This document shows, one piece after another, positions 50,810-59,365 of a DNA stretch of 64,000 nucleotides. The notes below the pieces were generated by a model. That model did no database searches. It saw nothing but the letters and a program-made list of their open reading frames with translations, and had not been told where the DNA came from. Both the position numbers and the translations under genes were made by a program. Position 1 is the first letter of the stretch; the number at the start of each line of letters is the position of its first letter. This stretch comes from Embleya hyalina (GTDB lineage: Bacteria > Actinomycetota > Actinomycetes > Streptomycetales > Streptomycetaceae), in assembly GCF_003967355.1 (NCBI RefSeq), contig NZ_BIFH01000039.1:62001-126000 (forward strand), written 5' to 3'.

Positions 50810-51220
50810 TCACTCCGCGATGGTGTGCTGCGAGGCGCTCATGAACGGGCGCACCTCCAGCCACTCGTGGATCGGCTTGCCGCCCGCGCCGGGCGCGGCC
50901 GACAGTTCCCCGGCCAGCTCGACGGCGCGCTCGTAGGTGTCGACGTCGATGATCATCCAGCCGGCGATCAGGTCCTTGGTCTCGGCGAACGGGCCGTCGG
51001 TGACCGGCGGGCGCCCCTCGCCGTCGTAGCGGACCCAGGCCCCCTGCGGGGTCAGCGCCTGACTGTCGACGAACTCGCCGGTCTCCTTCAGCCGGGCCGC
51101 GAAGTCGTTCATGTATCCCAGGTGCGCGGAGATCTCCTCCGGCGTCCAGCGGTCCATCGGCACGTCGTTGACCGAGGCCGGAGCGCCGCGGTAGTGCTTG
51201 AGCAGCAGGTACTTGGCCAT
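50810..51220 (-). CDS. DGPF/YCII-family partner of the ECF42 sigma factor
   Basis: 136 residues. It has the name-giving VTDGPFAETKDLIAGWMIID motif (residues ~75-94) and a YCII-type ferredoxin-like fold, opening AKYLLLKHYRGAPASVNDVP and closing KPIHEWLEVRPFM. DGPF proteins are almost always encoded beside ECF42 sigma factors and are assumed to be their sensors, regulators or main targets; the chemistry is unknown. The ATG at 51220 has GAGGAGAACC upstream. Its stop is one base from the sigma-factor start, so the two are co-translated. Confidence 0.92.
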   Translation of the reverse strand: MAKYLLLKHYRGAPASVNDVPMDRWTPEEISAHLGYMNDFAARLKETGEFVDSQALTPQGAWVRYDGEGRPPVTDGPFAETKDLIAGWMIIDVDTYERAVELAGELSAAPGAGGKPIHEWLEVRPFMSASQHTIAE

Positions 51221-51777
51221 GATGGTTCTCCTCGGTACTGGTGCGCCCATTGTGGTCGCGCTCACCCCGGGGACGAAGCCGCCCACGCGATCTCGACATC
51301 GCCGGCCGAATCTTTTTCCGAACCACCTCGCACAAGCCGAGCAGGCCCCTCCCACCACACCCGCCCCCGTACCGCCGGCCGGTCCCCACACCGATCCGCA
51401 CCGGGACGAACACCCGCATCCACCCACCCGGCAACCTCACGAACCGCCCCCGAAACCACCCGCCCCGTACGCCGCCGACGCGCCCCGACCACACCCAAAT
51501 CACACCGCAGCCGCACGCCACCCCACAGGTCCACGGCCCACGCCCGGCCCCACCACCCGGCCCGCCGACGCGCCGCAGCCCACCCCCGCCTCACCACACC
51601 GCGGCAACCCACCGCGCCACGACCAACCACCTCGACCCATCGCCGCGCCGCAACCCGCCACCCCGCCGGGCCACGGCCACACCGTCGCCGCCCACCACCC
51701 GGCTCACCGCGCGGCGGCCGTCCCCGATCCCACCGCCGCGCTGCGGGCCACCAGCCCACCCCCGGCGCCGGGAGGCT
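51221..51777. other. C-rich gene-free stretch
   Basis: About 555 bases between the DGPF gene and the last gene of the GAP1 operon. The plus strand is strongly biased to C and A (runs such as CCACCACACCCGCCCC). Frames across it are open but encode only proline/histidine/threonine-rich low-complexity sequence on one strand and Arg/Gly/Trp-rich sequence on the other, with no family motif or ribosome-binding site. I see no gene, repeat array or strong hairpin. Confidence 0.6.
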
Positions 51778-53913
51778 TCAGCGGGGTGGGTTTTGTTCGG
51801 ACCAGCGGCGGCCGAGTTCGGTGCGGAAGTCTTCGCCCCATTGGCTGTTGAGGAGGATTTCCTCGATCAGCGGGTTCGGGGAGCGGTCCCGGCGGTCGGA
51901 GAGCACGCAGATCGCGATCTGGCGCAGCACCCCCTTCGTGTCGGTCTTGGGGGCCAGCACCACCACGAGGAGTTGTTCGAGCAGCTTGCGGGTACGTTTC
52001 TCGCCCGCGCCGGCCGCCTCCAGACGGTCCCCGAACTGTTCGGCGTCCAGCACCGTTTCGCGCATCGCCCGCATGTCGTCCGGGTTCCACGCCTCGGGGG
52101 CGAGCTGGCGGCGGCGCTGTTCCAGGCGCGTGGTCAACCGGTCCGCGATCACCGGCAACACCCGCAGGTCGGCCAACCGCAGCGCGACCGCGAGGGTGAC
52201 GATGTTGTCGATCGCGGCGACCTCGGTCTTGGCCGCGCCGCCGCCGAGCGCCCGTTCGCGCAGCGTCGGTTTGTCCGGAAGGCGCTTGACCGCGCGCCGT
52301 ATCTTGTTCACCTCGGTGTCCGGGATGCCGTATTCGGCCCACACGCTCCACGGCGCGTTCCCGGCGCTGGTCGGCGGCGCGCCCGGGGTCGGCGGGTTCT
52401 CGGGTCCGCCGACCGCGCCCGGCTCGGCGTCCGGGTCCGCGTCGAGGTCGTCGTCGGTGTGCGGCAGCGCGGGTATCGGCAGTTCGCCGCGCTCCTCCTC
52501 GAAGCCCGGCCACGGCCCGGTGAAGGCGTCCTCGATCTCCTCGAACACCGCGCCGTCGTCCGCGTACCAGGTCACATCCGCGGGCTCCGCGCTCGCGGCG
52601 GCCGGAGCCGAGTACGGAAGCGACGGCCGGGGCGGCGACACGGTCGACACGGCCCGGGGGGCCGAGGACCCCGCCGGGTAGGGGAACGCCGGTTCCTCCT
52701 CGGCCGTGGACACCGTCACCACCCGGGGCTCCCGCTCGACCCGTGCCGCCGCACCACCCCGCCGGACCCGCTCCGCCGCGGCCACCAGCGCCTTCTCGGT
52801 CGCCAGTCCCCGATCCCGAACCGGCGCGGGCGCGGCCGTGGGCGCGGCGGCGACGGCGCGCGACGGCGCGGGCACCGACACCGGCGCGGGCTCGAACAGG
52901 GGCGCACGCGCGGGCGCGGGCGGCATCGGCGCGACCGCCGGCGCACCCGACCCGGCCCCCGAGCCCCGCCGACCCAACCGGGCGCAGATCTCCCGCGACC
53001 GCTCCTCCGCCCGCTCGTGCGGCAGCGGCCGCAGGTCGCGCATGCCCTCCAGGAGGCGGTGGATCCCCGGCCAGTCGGTGTCGGTGTAGCGGCTCACCAG
53101 CAGCGCCGCCGCGTGCGCGTGCACGTCCGAGCCGGCCTTGGGCTCCTCCCCCACGACCAACCGGTAGCGGCCGGCCCACGGCTGCGCGTCGCGCGGCCGG
53201 CGCGGCAGCACCACGAACCTCGGCTTGCCCGAGTGGTCCAGCGTCTCGAAGGTGGAGAACGTGAAGGACACCGGGACCAGCCACAGGAGCAGGTCGGACA
53301 ACCCCCACAACATCGGCACCGGATCGATCCCCACGTCCGCCTGCCGGAACGAGAAGAACCGGCCCGGATGCCGCAGCACGGCGGCGACCGCGACCTCGAG
53401 CAGATACGCCTGCTCGCGCGCGCGGCCGCGCAGCCGCTCGGCGTGCCCGTCCAGCGCGGCGGCCACGAAGTCCGGGGCCAGCGGCGCGAGTCCGTAGCCG
53501 CGCGGGATGTCCTCCAGGGCGGACTCCGCCGCCCACACGGCCTCCTGGGTGAGTACGAGCGCGGCATGCGGGCCCAGGTCGCGGCCGGGGTCGAGCAACA
53601 CGCGCGCGTTGTTCCCGTCGACCACGTACTCGCGCCGGACCACCGCCGCGCCACGACCGGTGTGCACCAGCGCGACGCTGGTCACCGGCGCCCCGCGGTC
53701 CTCCGCGTCGACCGCCACATGCTCGCGCAACTCGTCGTGCCAGCCAAGCAGTTCGTCCCGGGATACGGAGGAGGCGATGGGCCCCAGGCCGCGCCCGCCG
53801 AGCAGGCTGTCGTCCTGGCGCCGGTAGACGATCTGGCGGTACCCGCCCGCCTCGGCCGCGGTCGGCGGCTGGTTCCCTCCCGGCTGCGCCGTGCGTGCCG
53901 TGCGTGCCGTCAT
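51778..53913 (-). CDS. GAP1-type protein (GTPase-associated), copy with helical C-domain
   Basis: 711 residues from the ATG at 53913. The N-terminal domain (~25-330) opens with QIVYRRQDDSLLGGRGLGPI and continues with PVSFTFSTFETLDHSGKPRF, shared with the two genes upstream; this is what I recognise as the GTPase-associated protein 1 N-domain. A disordered Ala/Pro linker (~330-545) follows. The C-domain (~550-711) is helical, with DNIVTLAVALRLADLRVLPV, TDTKGVLRQIAICVLSDRRD and LIEEILLNSQWGEDFRTELG. The role is unknown; family members are encoded beside GTPases and may be their regulators or effectors. Last gene of the operon, 2 bases after the preceding stop. Confidence 0.72.
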   Translation of the reverse strand: MTARTARTAQPGGNQPPTAAEAGGYRQIVYRRQDDSLLGGRGLGPIASSVSRDELLGWHDELREHVAVDAEDRGAPVTSVALVHTGRGAAVVRREYVVDGNNARVLLDPGRDLGPHAALVLTQEAVWAAESALEDIPRGYGLAPLAPDFVAAALDGHAERLRGRAREQAYLLEVAVAAVLRHPGRFFSFRQADVGIDPVPMLWGLSDLLLWLVPVSFTFSTFETLDHSGKPRFVVLPRRPRDAQPWAGRYRLVVGEEPKAGSDVHAHAAALLVSRYTDTDWPGIHRLLEGMRDLRPLPHERAEERSREICARLGRRGSGAGSGAPAVAPMPPAPARAPLFEPAPVSVPAPSRAVAAAPTAAPAPVRDRGLATEKALVAAAERVRRGGAAARVEREPRVVTVSTAEEEPAFPYPAGSSAPRAVSTVSPPRPSLPYSAPAAASAEPADVTWYADDGAVFEEIEDAFTGPWPGFEEERGELPIPALPHTDDDLDADPDAEPGAVGGPENPPTPGAPPTSAGNAPWSVWAEYGIPDTEVNKIRRAVKRLPDKPTLRERALGGGAAKTEVAAIDNIVTLAVALRLADLRVLPVIADRLTTRLEQRRRQLAPEAWNPDDMRAMRETVLDAEQFGDRLEAAGAGEKRTRKLLEQLLVVVLAPKTDTKGVLRQIAICVLSDRRDRSPNPLIEEILLNSQWGEDFRTELGRRWSEQNPPR

Positions 53914-53915
53914 GG

Positions 53916-56027
53916 CTACGGTCCCGTCCTGTGCGGCATGGTCTGGAAGCTCTCCACGGTCAGTCGCCCCATCTCGAGCAGAAACGGCTCGCGATAGCGG
54001 GAGGAACACAGCACGTCGACGAGCACGTTCTGATAATCCGCCCACACCCGCAAGGACGTCCGAAGGGCCCAGACCGTGCCCGCGACGTCGACGGCCAGCG
54101 TGGACAGCACGTCGGCGCCGAATCTGGGCCGCTTGACGTCGGTCACGGTGAGCCGGGCCAGCGTCTCCACCAGCCGACACAGCGTCTCCCTCGGGGCGCC
54201 GCAGCTGTCGAAGGTGTTGATGTCCTCGTGCAGCCGGCCGAGCACCGTCGCGTAGGTCTGCCTGGTGTGCCGTTCCGGCCGGCCGCCGTCGCCGTAGGCC
54301 GGATGCAGGAGCCGATCCAGCCGGTACACCACGGGGACCAGCAGCGGCGGCCGGGCGAGCAGCAGCGCGACCGCGAGCGAGGCGGGGTCGACCTGGATGA
54401 GGACGTCGCGGAACTCGTTCGTCTCGTGCCCGTTGCTCCGGGTCAGCAGCCCGTCGGCCACCTCCAGCGCGGTGTAGCCGTTGCGGGACGCGCCCAGGCG
54501 CTCCCACTCCCCCCGGTCCCACGTGCCGCGCGCGAGTCGGCCCGTCGGGCCGTTCGGGGGCAACACCGGACGGCTGCCCGAGCCGGACTCGGGACGGGGG
54601 GCCGTGCCCGGCGGCGGGACGAGCCGATCCGGGCGGGGCGGGACCGGCGCGTCGCCGCCCACCGTCGGGCGATACGCCGGCATCGGTCCGGCCCGGTTCG
54701 CCTCGCCGCCCGCCCGCCACGCGTCGGCCGGCCCGGACCGCCCGAACTCCGGCGGCGCGGAACCCGACTGTCCGGGCCCGGGCGACGACGGGCCCGGTCG
54801 CGCGTACCCCGGCGCGGCGCCCCGGCCGTACCGATCCCGCTCGGTATACCCACCGGGCTCGTCCGCGGCGTCCTGGTCGTCGTCCTCACTCCCGTTGATC
54901 CAGGTCTCCGTGTAGCCGTTCTCCCAACGCTCGGCGTCGGCCTGCGGCTCGCGCGCGCCGCTGCCCGCCGCCGGGCCGGGCGACGCCCCGGGCGGTACGG
55001 GCGGCGCCGGCGACGTCTGCGGGGCCCGCGGCGGCTCCGGCGTCCGGGGCTCCCGCGGCGCGACGGCGACCGCCGGTGTCAGCCGGGTCGCGTCCGATTC
55101 GAGCGCCAGCACCAGGTCGGCGACCTCCCGATACGACGCCCCGTCGGTGCCGATCGCCGTCTCGATCCGGGCCAGCAGCGCGTCCACCTCGGCCCACGGG
55201 CGCGTGCAGTACAGCTGTACCAGCAGCCCGGCGGCGTCGCGGAACACGTCCTGCCCCGGCTGCGGTTCGGCGCGCGGGTCGATCCGCAGCCGGTTGGCCG
55301 GCTCCGGTGTGTTCGGCCAGCGCGGGACCAGGACGAAGCGCGGCTTCAGCGGCGCGTCGCTGGTCTCGTAGGTGGAGAAGGTCCACATCCCGGGCGCGAT
55401 CGGCTGCGCCAGGTCGAACACGCCCCACAGCAGCGGCACCATGTCCGCGCCGACGTCGCTCTGATGCAGGGTGAAGGTGCGGTGATGGTCGCGCAGCACG
55501 GCCGCGAGCACCACCTCTAGGAGTTCCGGCCGGGCCCGGGCCCGCTCGCGCAGTTGCCCGCGGATGGCCGGGTCGAACGCCTCCGGGCGGATCGTGGTGC
55601 CGCGCAGCGGTACGTTCTCGGGCACCTCCGCGAGCGGGGTCCTGGACCCCGTGAGCCCGCCGCCGCGCTCCTCGTGCAGCCACGCGGTGGCCAGCATCGT
55701 GTGGGCCCCGACGCTGAGTTCGGGGTCCACCAGGACGTGCGCGTCGGTTCCCGGTCGATTGCCGGCGTGGACCGCGGCCTCGCGCAGCACCAGCGCGTGC
55801 CGGTTCTCCAGACGTACCCGGCAAAAGCTCCAGGCGGGGGTCTCCGGCAGCGAGCGGTCCATCGAGACGTGCTGCTCCAAGCCGCCGTGCCAGTCCCGGA
55901 GTTCGTTCAGACCCAGCGACGTGGCGATCGGGCCCATCCCGCGACCGCCCAGGAGGTGGTCGTAGCTCCAGCGATAGACGATCTCGTCCAGTCGATCCTC
56001 TGTGCCGCCCACCCCGTCCGATGCCAT
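53916..56027 (-). CDS. GAP1-type protein (GTPase-associated), second copy
   Basis: 703 residues. Residues ~12-300 repeat the shared N-domain: EIVYRWSYDHLLGGRGMGPI, TSLGLNELRDWHGGLEQHV and PGMWTFSTYETSDAPLKPRF. The linker (~320-520) is Pro/Gly/Arg-rich. The C-domain (~530-703) is helical and differs from that of the next gene, with NEFRDVLIQVDPASLAVALL, ARPPLLVPVVYRLDRLLHPA, LGRLHEDINTFDSCGAPRET and VLVDVLCSSRYREPFLLEMG. The ATG at 56027 comes one base after the stop of the GTPase gene. Proposed to act with the GTPase; evidence is context only. Confidence 0.72.
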   Translation of the reverse strand: MASDGVGGTEDRLDEIVYRWSYDHLLGGRGMGPIATSLGLNELRDWHGGLEQHVSMDRSLPETPAWSFCRVRLENRHALVLREAAVHAGNRPGTDAHVLVDPELSVGAHTMLATAWLHEERGGGLTGSRTPLAEVPENVPLRGTTIRPEAFDPAIRGQLRERARARPELLEVVLAAVLRDHHRTFTLHQSDVGADMVPLLWGVFDLAQPIAPGMWTFSTYETSDAPLKPRFVLVPRWPNTPEPANRLRIDPRAEPQPGQDVFRDAAGLLVQLYCTRPWAEVDALLARIETAIGTDGASYREVADLVLALESDATRLTPAVAVAPREPRTPEPPRAPQTSPAPPVPPGASPGPAAGSGAREPQADAERWENGYTETWINGSEDDDQDAADEPGGYTERDRYGRGAAPGYARPGPSSPGPGQSGSAPPEFGRSGPADAWRAGGEANRAGPMPAYRPTVGGDAPVPPRPDRLVPPPGTAPRPESGSGSRPVLPPNGPTGRLARGTWDRGEWERLGASRNGYTALEVADGLLTRSNGHETNEFRDVLIQVDPASLAVALLLARPPLLVPVVYRLDRLLHPAYGDGGRPERHTRQTYATVLGRLHEDINTFDSCGAPRETLCRLVETLARLTVTDVKRPRFGADVLSTLAVDVAGTVWALRTSLRVWADYQNVLVDVLCSSRYREPFLLEMGRLTVESFQTMPHRTGP

Positions 56028-56028
56028 C

Positions 56029-58209
56029 TCACACCCCCACCCGCTCGATGTCGGCCTGATCGAGCATGCCGCACATCGCGAGGATGGACACCACCGGTTC
56101 GAGAACCCGGCGCGGCCGGATGCCGCCGGGGAAGTGCCCGTCCCGCTCGCGCGCGCCGGTCGCCGAGACGAAGTGCATGGTGCAGCGCCGGAATTCCTCG
56201 AACGGGCTGAGCCACGCGCCGGCGTCGTGCGCGTACAGGAACGAGTACACGTCGCGGCTCTCCGCGTCCGTGCGGGCCGGGTCGACCACCCCGGGTCGGG
56301 GCGGCTGCGAGCCCAACCAGGCGTCCACGGGCGGCTCGAAGCGGATCAGGTCGGACTTGGTGACCGCGACGGCGACCGGTTGGTCGAGCAGGGCGGCCGT
56401 ACGCGGCAACCGGTCCATCACCGCGGCGAAGGTGCGGTCGCCCCGGCGCAGGCCCGCGGTGTCCTCGCCGTCCCGGGTCAGCCGGCGCAACTCCGGCAGG
56501 TCGACCGCGACCACCGGGTCCACCACGAACACGAACGCGTCCGCGGCGGCCAGGAATTGCATCTCCCGGCCACCCCGGGCCAGGTCCTCGCCGCTGACGT
56601 CGAAGAAGGCGATCGGCCGGGTCCGCCCGCCCGTGCGCAGCAGCAGCGCGTCGGCGAACTGTACGAGGTTGCCCTGGTGGTTGACCGTGGTCCCGAGCAT
56701 CTGTCCGCGCTGCAACAGGTCGACCCGGTCCCGCAGGTATTCCTGGTGGTGGCCGGCGTCCACCGGCACGTGCGTCACCCCGTACCGGCGCAGCCCGCCG
56801 GCGTCGATCTCGGCGATCATCGCGGCCAGCAGGTGGGTCTTGCCGGAGAGGCCGTCGCCGATCAGCCCGACCACCAGCGGCGGTTCGTGGATCATGTAGT
56901 TGGTCGGCAGGAAGTGCTCGCGCTCCTCGTCCCCCGTGGGGTTGGGGCAGCGCATGAAGGTGGTGATCATGCGGTCGTGCCGCTTGACCGGGTCGGTGAC
57001 CGTGCTCAGGTCGACCCGCTCGTAGCGCAGCCGCGCGTCGCGCTCGTAGAGGTCGTTCTCGTTCCAGCGGACCAGGTCCAGGCAGAAGGGGCAGCGCACC
57101 ACGGGTCGATTCGCGTCGATGGGATCGCCCGTCGGGGCGCCGGCGGACGGGGTGACGACGGTGATCGTCTCGCTCGCCCCGCGCGTGGGCTCGCGGGTGT
57201 CGCGCGTTTCGGTCCGGCCGGCGGTCCCGGGCGGTGCGCCGACCGGCCCGGGTGCCTGGCCCACCGGCGGTTCCTCGCGCGGTCGGGTGGTCCGGGCCTC
57301 CTGACGGGTGCCGAGCGCGTCCAGCCGCTGCCGGATCGCGTTCACCCGGTCCGCCTCGGGCAGCGTGTGCACCTCGGTGGGTACGTTGAGCAGCCGGTGG
57401 AAGCCCGACCAGCCGGAGCCCACGTAGTGCCGGACGATCCGCCGGGCCAGTTCGCGGTGCGGGTCGAACGGCTCGCCGCGGCCGGTCAGATCGACCCGGA
57501 CGCGCGGCCCGGGCGGACCGGACGGCGCCCGGGGCAGCGCGATGAAGCGCGGCGCCCCGTTGGGGTCGTCGACCGCGTCGTCGACCTCGAAGGTGGAGAA
57601 CGTCCACGGTCCCGGAAGCAGCGCGGTGAGCAGGTGTTGCAGGCCCCACAGCAGCACGGTGGCGTCCTCGGCGCCGGCCGGCAGCAGGGCCAGCCGGGCC
57701 CGGGGGCGGCGCAGCACGGCGGCGACGAGCACTTCGAGCGGATCGGCCAGTCGGTGGGACTGCTCGTGCAGGTCGCCGGCGGCGACCTCGAAGGCCGCGG
57801 CCAGGCGCTCGTCGGGCAGCGGTTTGAGGCCGTAGCCCGGCGGGACCCGGTCCAGGTCCAGCGCCCCGGGCGCGCGCCGCTCCAGCGAGCCCCACGCGAG
57901 CGCGTCGAACGGCGCGATCGAGTCCCGGGGGCCCACCAGTACGTGGGCGGAGTTGTTCAGCCGCTGGCGGCGCGCGTCGGCGGAGAACTCCCGGCGGATC
58001 AGCGCCACTCCGAGCGGGGTGTCGAGCAGACACACGCTGGACGCCGGGCAGGCGGGGTCGCCGTAGTCCATGGTGACCGCCTCGGCCAGCCCGGTCCGGG
58101 TGTGCCAACCGAACACCTCGTCGCGACCCAGCGAGGTGGCGACCGGAACGATGCCGCGGCGCCCGAGCAGCCCGTCCGGGTCCCAGCGGTACACGATCTG
58201 ATGCAACAT
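56029..58209 (-). CDS. GAP1 N-domain fused to zinc ribbon and P-loop GTPase
   Basis: 726 residues. Residues 1-310 are the same N-domain as in the two following genes (HQIVYRWDPDGLLGRRGIVP; GPWTFSTFEVDDAVDDPNGA). After a linker, ~375-425 has Cys pairs RCPFCLDLVRW and MRCPNPTG, a likely zinc ribbon. The GTPase follows: P-loop GLIGDGLSGKTHLL (448-461), switch/Walker B IAFFDVSGEDLA (Asp537) and base-specificity TKSD (617-620). It fits the double-GTPase/TRAFAC group linked to GAP1 proteins. Fusion of the N-domain to the GTPase supports a direct partnership between the two. It is probably a GTP-driven switch; the signal is unknown. 67 bases after the kinase stop. Confidence 0.8.
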   Translation of the reverse strand: MLHQIVYRWDPDGLLGRRGIVPVATSLGRDEVFGWHTRTGLAEAVTMDYGDPACPASSVCLLDTPLGVALIRREFSADARRQRLNNSAHVLVGPRDSIAPFDALAWGSLERRAPGALDLDRVPPGYGLKPLPDERLAAAFEVAAGDLHEQSHRLADPLEVLVAAVLRRPRARLALLPAGAEDATVLLWGLQHLLTALLPGPWTFSTFEVDDAVDDPNGAPRFIALPRAPSGPPGPRVRVDLTGRGEPFDPHRELARRIVRHYVGSGWSGFHRLLNVPTEVHTLPEADRVNAIRQRLDALGTRQEARTTRPREEPPVGQAPGPVGAPPGTAGRTETRDTREPTRGASETITVVTPSAGAPTGDPIDANRPVVRCPFCLDLVRWNENDLYERDARLRYERVDLSTVTDPVKRHDRMITTFMRCPNPTGDEEREHFLPTNYMIHEPPLVVGLIGDGLSGKTHLLAAMIAEIDAGGLRRYGVTHVPVDAGHHQEYLRDRVDLLQRGQMLGTTVNHQGNLVQFADALLLRTGGRTRPIAFFDVSGEDLARGGREMQFLAAADAFVFVVDPVVAVDLPELRRLTRDGEDTAGLRRGDRTFAAVMDRLPRTAALLDQPVAVAVTKSDLIRFEPPVDAWLGSQPPRPGVVDPARTDAESRDVYSFLYAHDAGAWLSPFEEFRRCTMHFVSATGARERDGHFPGGIRPRRVLEPVVSILAMCGMLDQADIERVGV

Positions 58210-58276
58210 CAGCCGACCTCACCTGCCGTCACGTTCGACTCATCCGATGCGCCCGGTCCGACCCGGCTCGTCGCGT

Positions 58277-59365
58277 TCACCCCATCCGGTCCTTCCCGAA
58301 GAGCCGGAACCGACCGGTCCTCGGCGGCTCACCGGGCCTGCCCGGCGGCTCCGGGGGCCTGGGCGGCAGCACCGGCGGCGGTCGGTCCCCGGTGCCCGCC
58401 CGGTGCGCCGGCTGCGGTTGACCGGGCAGCGGCATGCGCTGCCGTTTGCGTTCCATCGCCGCCTCGTAGCCGCGCCGCCCCTCGGCGAGCGGGTCGTACT
58501 GGGCGTGGCCCGCCACGTACGGGTCCGGTTCGCCGAGTCGGCGCAGCAGTTCGCCGGCGCCCGGCCGACGCACCGCGTCCGCCTCGAACACGCCCTGGAA
58601 CAGGTCGAGCAGCAGGCCCTGGGTCTCCACGCCGACCGGAACGCGGCCCTGACGGATCGGGCGTCCGGTGGTGACGTGGTAGGCGACCTGCGCGGCCGAC
58701 CAGACGTCGTCGTGCGGATCGGCCGGTCCGGGCCCGCGCAGCGGCCCCGGTGCGGCCCACTGCGCGGTGCCCAGGCTGCTGCGCGGTTCGCCGGCGAGCG
58801 CCGCGTGCCCGAAGTCGACCACCTGGAGCCGGCGTTGCTCGCGCTGCCAGCGCACGCTGCTCGGGGTCAGGTCGCCGTGCACGACGCCGGCCGACTCGAG
58901 GTAGCGCACGGTACGGAAGATCGCCCGGCGGAACGCGTCCTGCTCCTCGCTGAGCAGCTTGCCCACCACGTCCTCGGCGGGCGGGCAGGGGCTCGCCTCC
59001 AGGAGCAGGAACGGCTCGACCCCGTCGAAGTCGTGTCCGGCCACCCGGACCAGCTCGCGCGGATACCCGGCGCCGCCGAAGGTGCGGACCAGGCGCAGCA
59101 GCACCCGGATCTCCGTCTCCAGGCTCGCCTCGGCGCCCACCCGGCGCCGCGGGTCCAGCCGCCCGAGCCGCTTCTGCACGAAGACGCTGCCGTCCTCCAC
59201 GTCGCGCACGTCGCGGATCCGGAACGGCTGCCCGGGCGGGGTCGGCCGGTCCGGGCCGAACTCGACCCGACGTTCCACCGAGTAGCCCTCGGGGTCGGTG
59301 TAGCCGAGCTTGCCCTCGGCCGACGACTCGCCCGCCCGCCCCGCGCGCCCGCTCACGGCGCCCAT
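58277..59365 (-). CDS. Ser/Thr protein kinase of the GAP1 operon
   Basis: 362 residues. A compact kinase domain: ATP-binding lysine probably Lys65 in VFVQKRL, catalytic loop VVHGDLTPSSVRW (HGD in place of HRD, Asp165 kept, Thr-Pro for Lys-Pro), intact DFG at 184-186 (VVDFGHAAL), and GTAQWAAPGPLRGP as activation/APE segment. The HGD and LTP changes are common in atypical kinases of bacterial conflict operons and do not by themselves abolish activity. The C-terminal ~60 residues are Pro/Arg-rich and disordered. Overlaps the preceding gene by 13 bases. It may phosphorylate the GTPase, the tubulin-like protein or GAP1 partners. Confidence 0.85.
   Translation of the reverse strand: MGAVSGRAGRAGESSAEGKLGYTDPEGYSVERRVEFGPDRPTPPGQPFRIRDVRDVEDGSVFVQKRLGRLDPRRRVGAEASLETEIRVLLRLVRTFGGAGYPRELVRVAGHDFDGVEPFLLLEASPCPPAEDVVGKLLSEEQDAFRRAIFRTVRYLESAGVVHGDLTPSSVRWQREQRRLQVVDFGHAALAGEPRSSLGTAQWAAPGPLRGPGPADPHDDVWSAAQVAYHVTTGRPIRQGRVPVGVETQGLLLDLFQGVFEADAVRRPGAGELLRRLGEPDPYVAGHAQYDPLAEGRRGYEAAMERKRQRMPLPGQPQPAHRAGTGDRPPPVLPPRPPEPPGRPGEPPRTGRFRLFGKDRMG

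Noticed and set aside
51198-51851. 217-codon Pro/His/Thr-rich plus-strand frame
   Set aside because: No motif, no ribosome-binding site, and overlap with two well-supported genes; composition follows from C-rich DNA.
53895-55520. Plus-strand frames opposite the GAP1-type genes
   Set aside because: They are shadows of the minus-strand genes, with Arg/Gly/Val-rich low-complexity translations.
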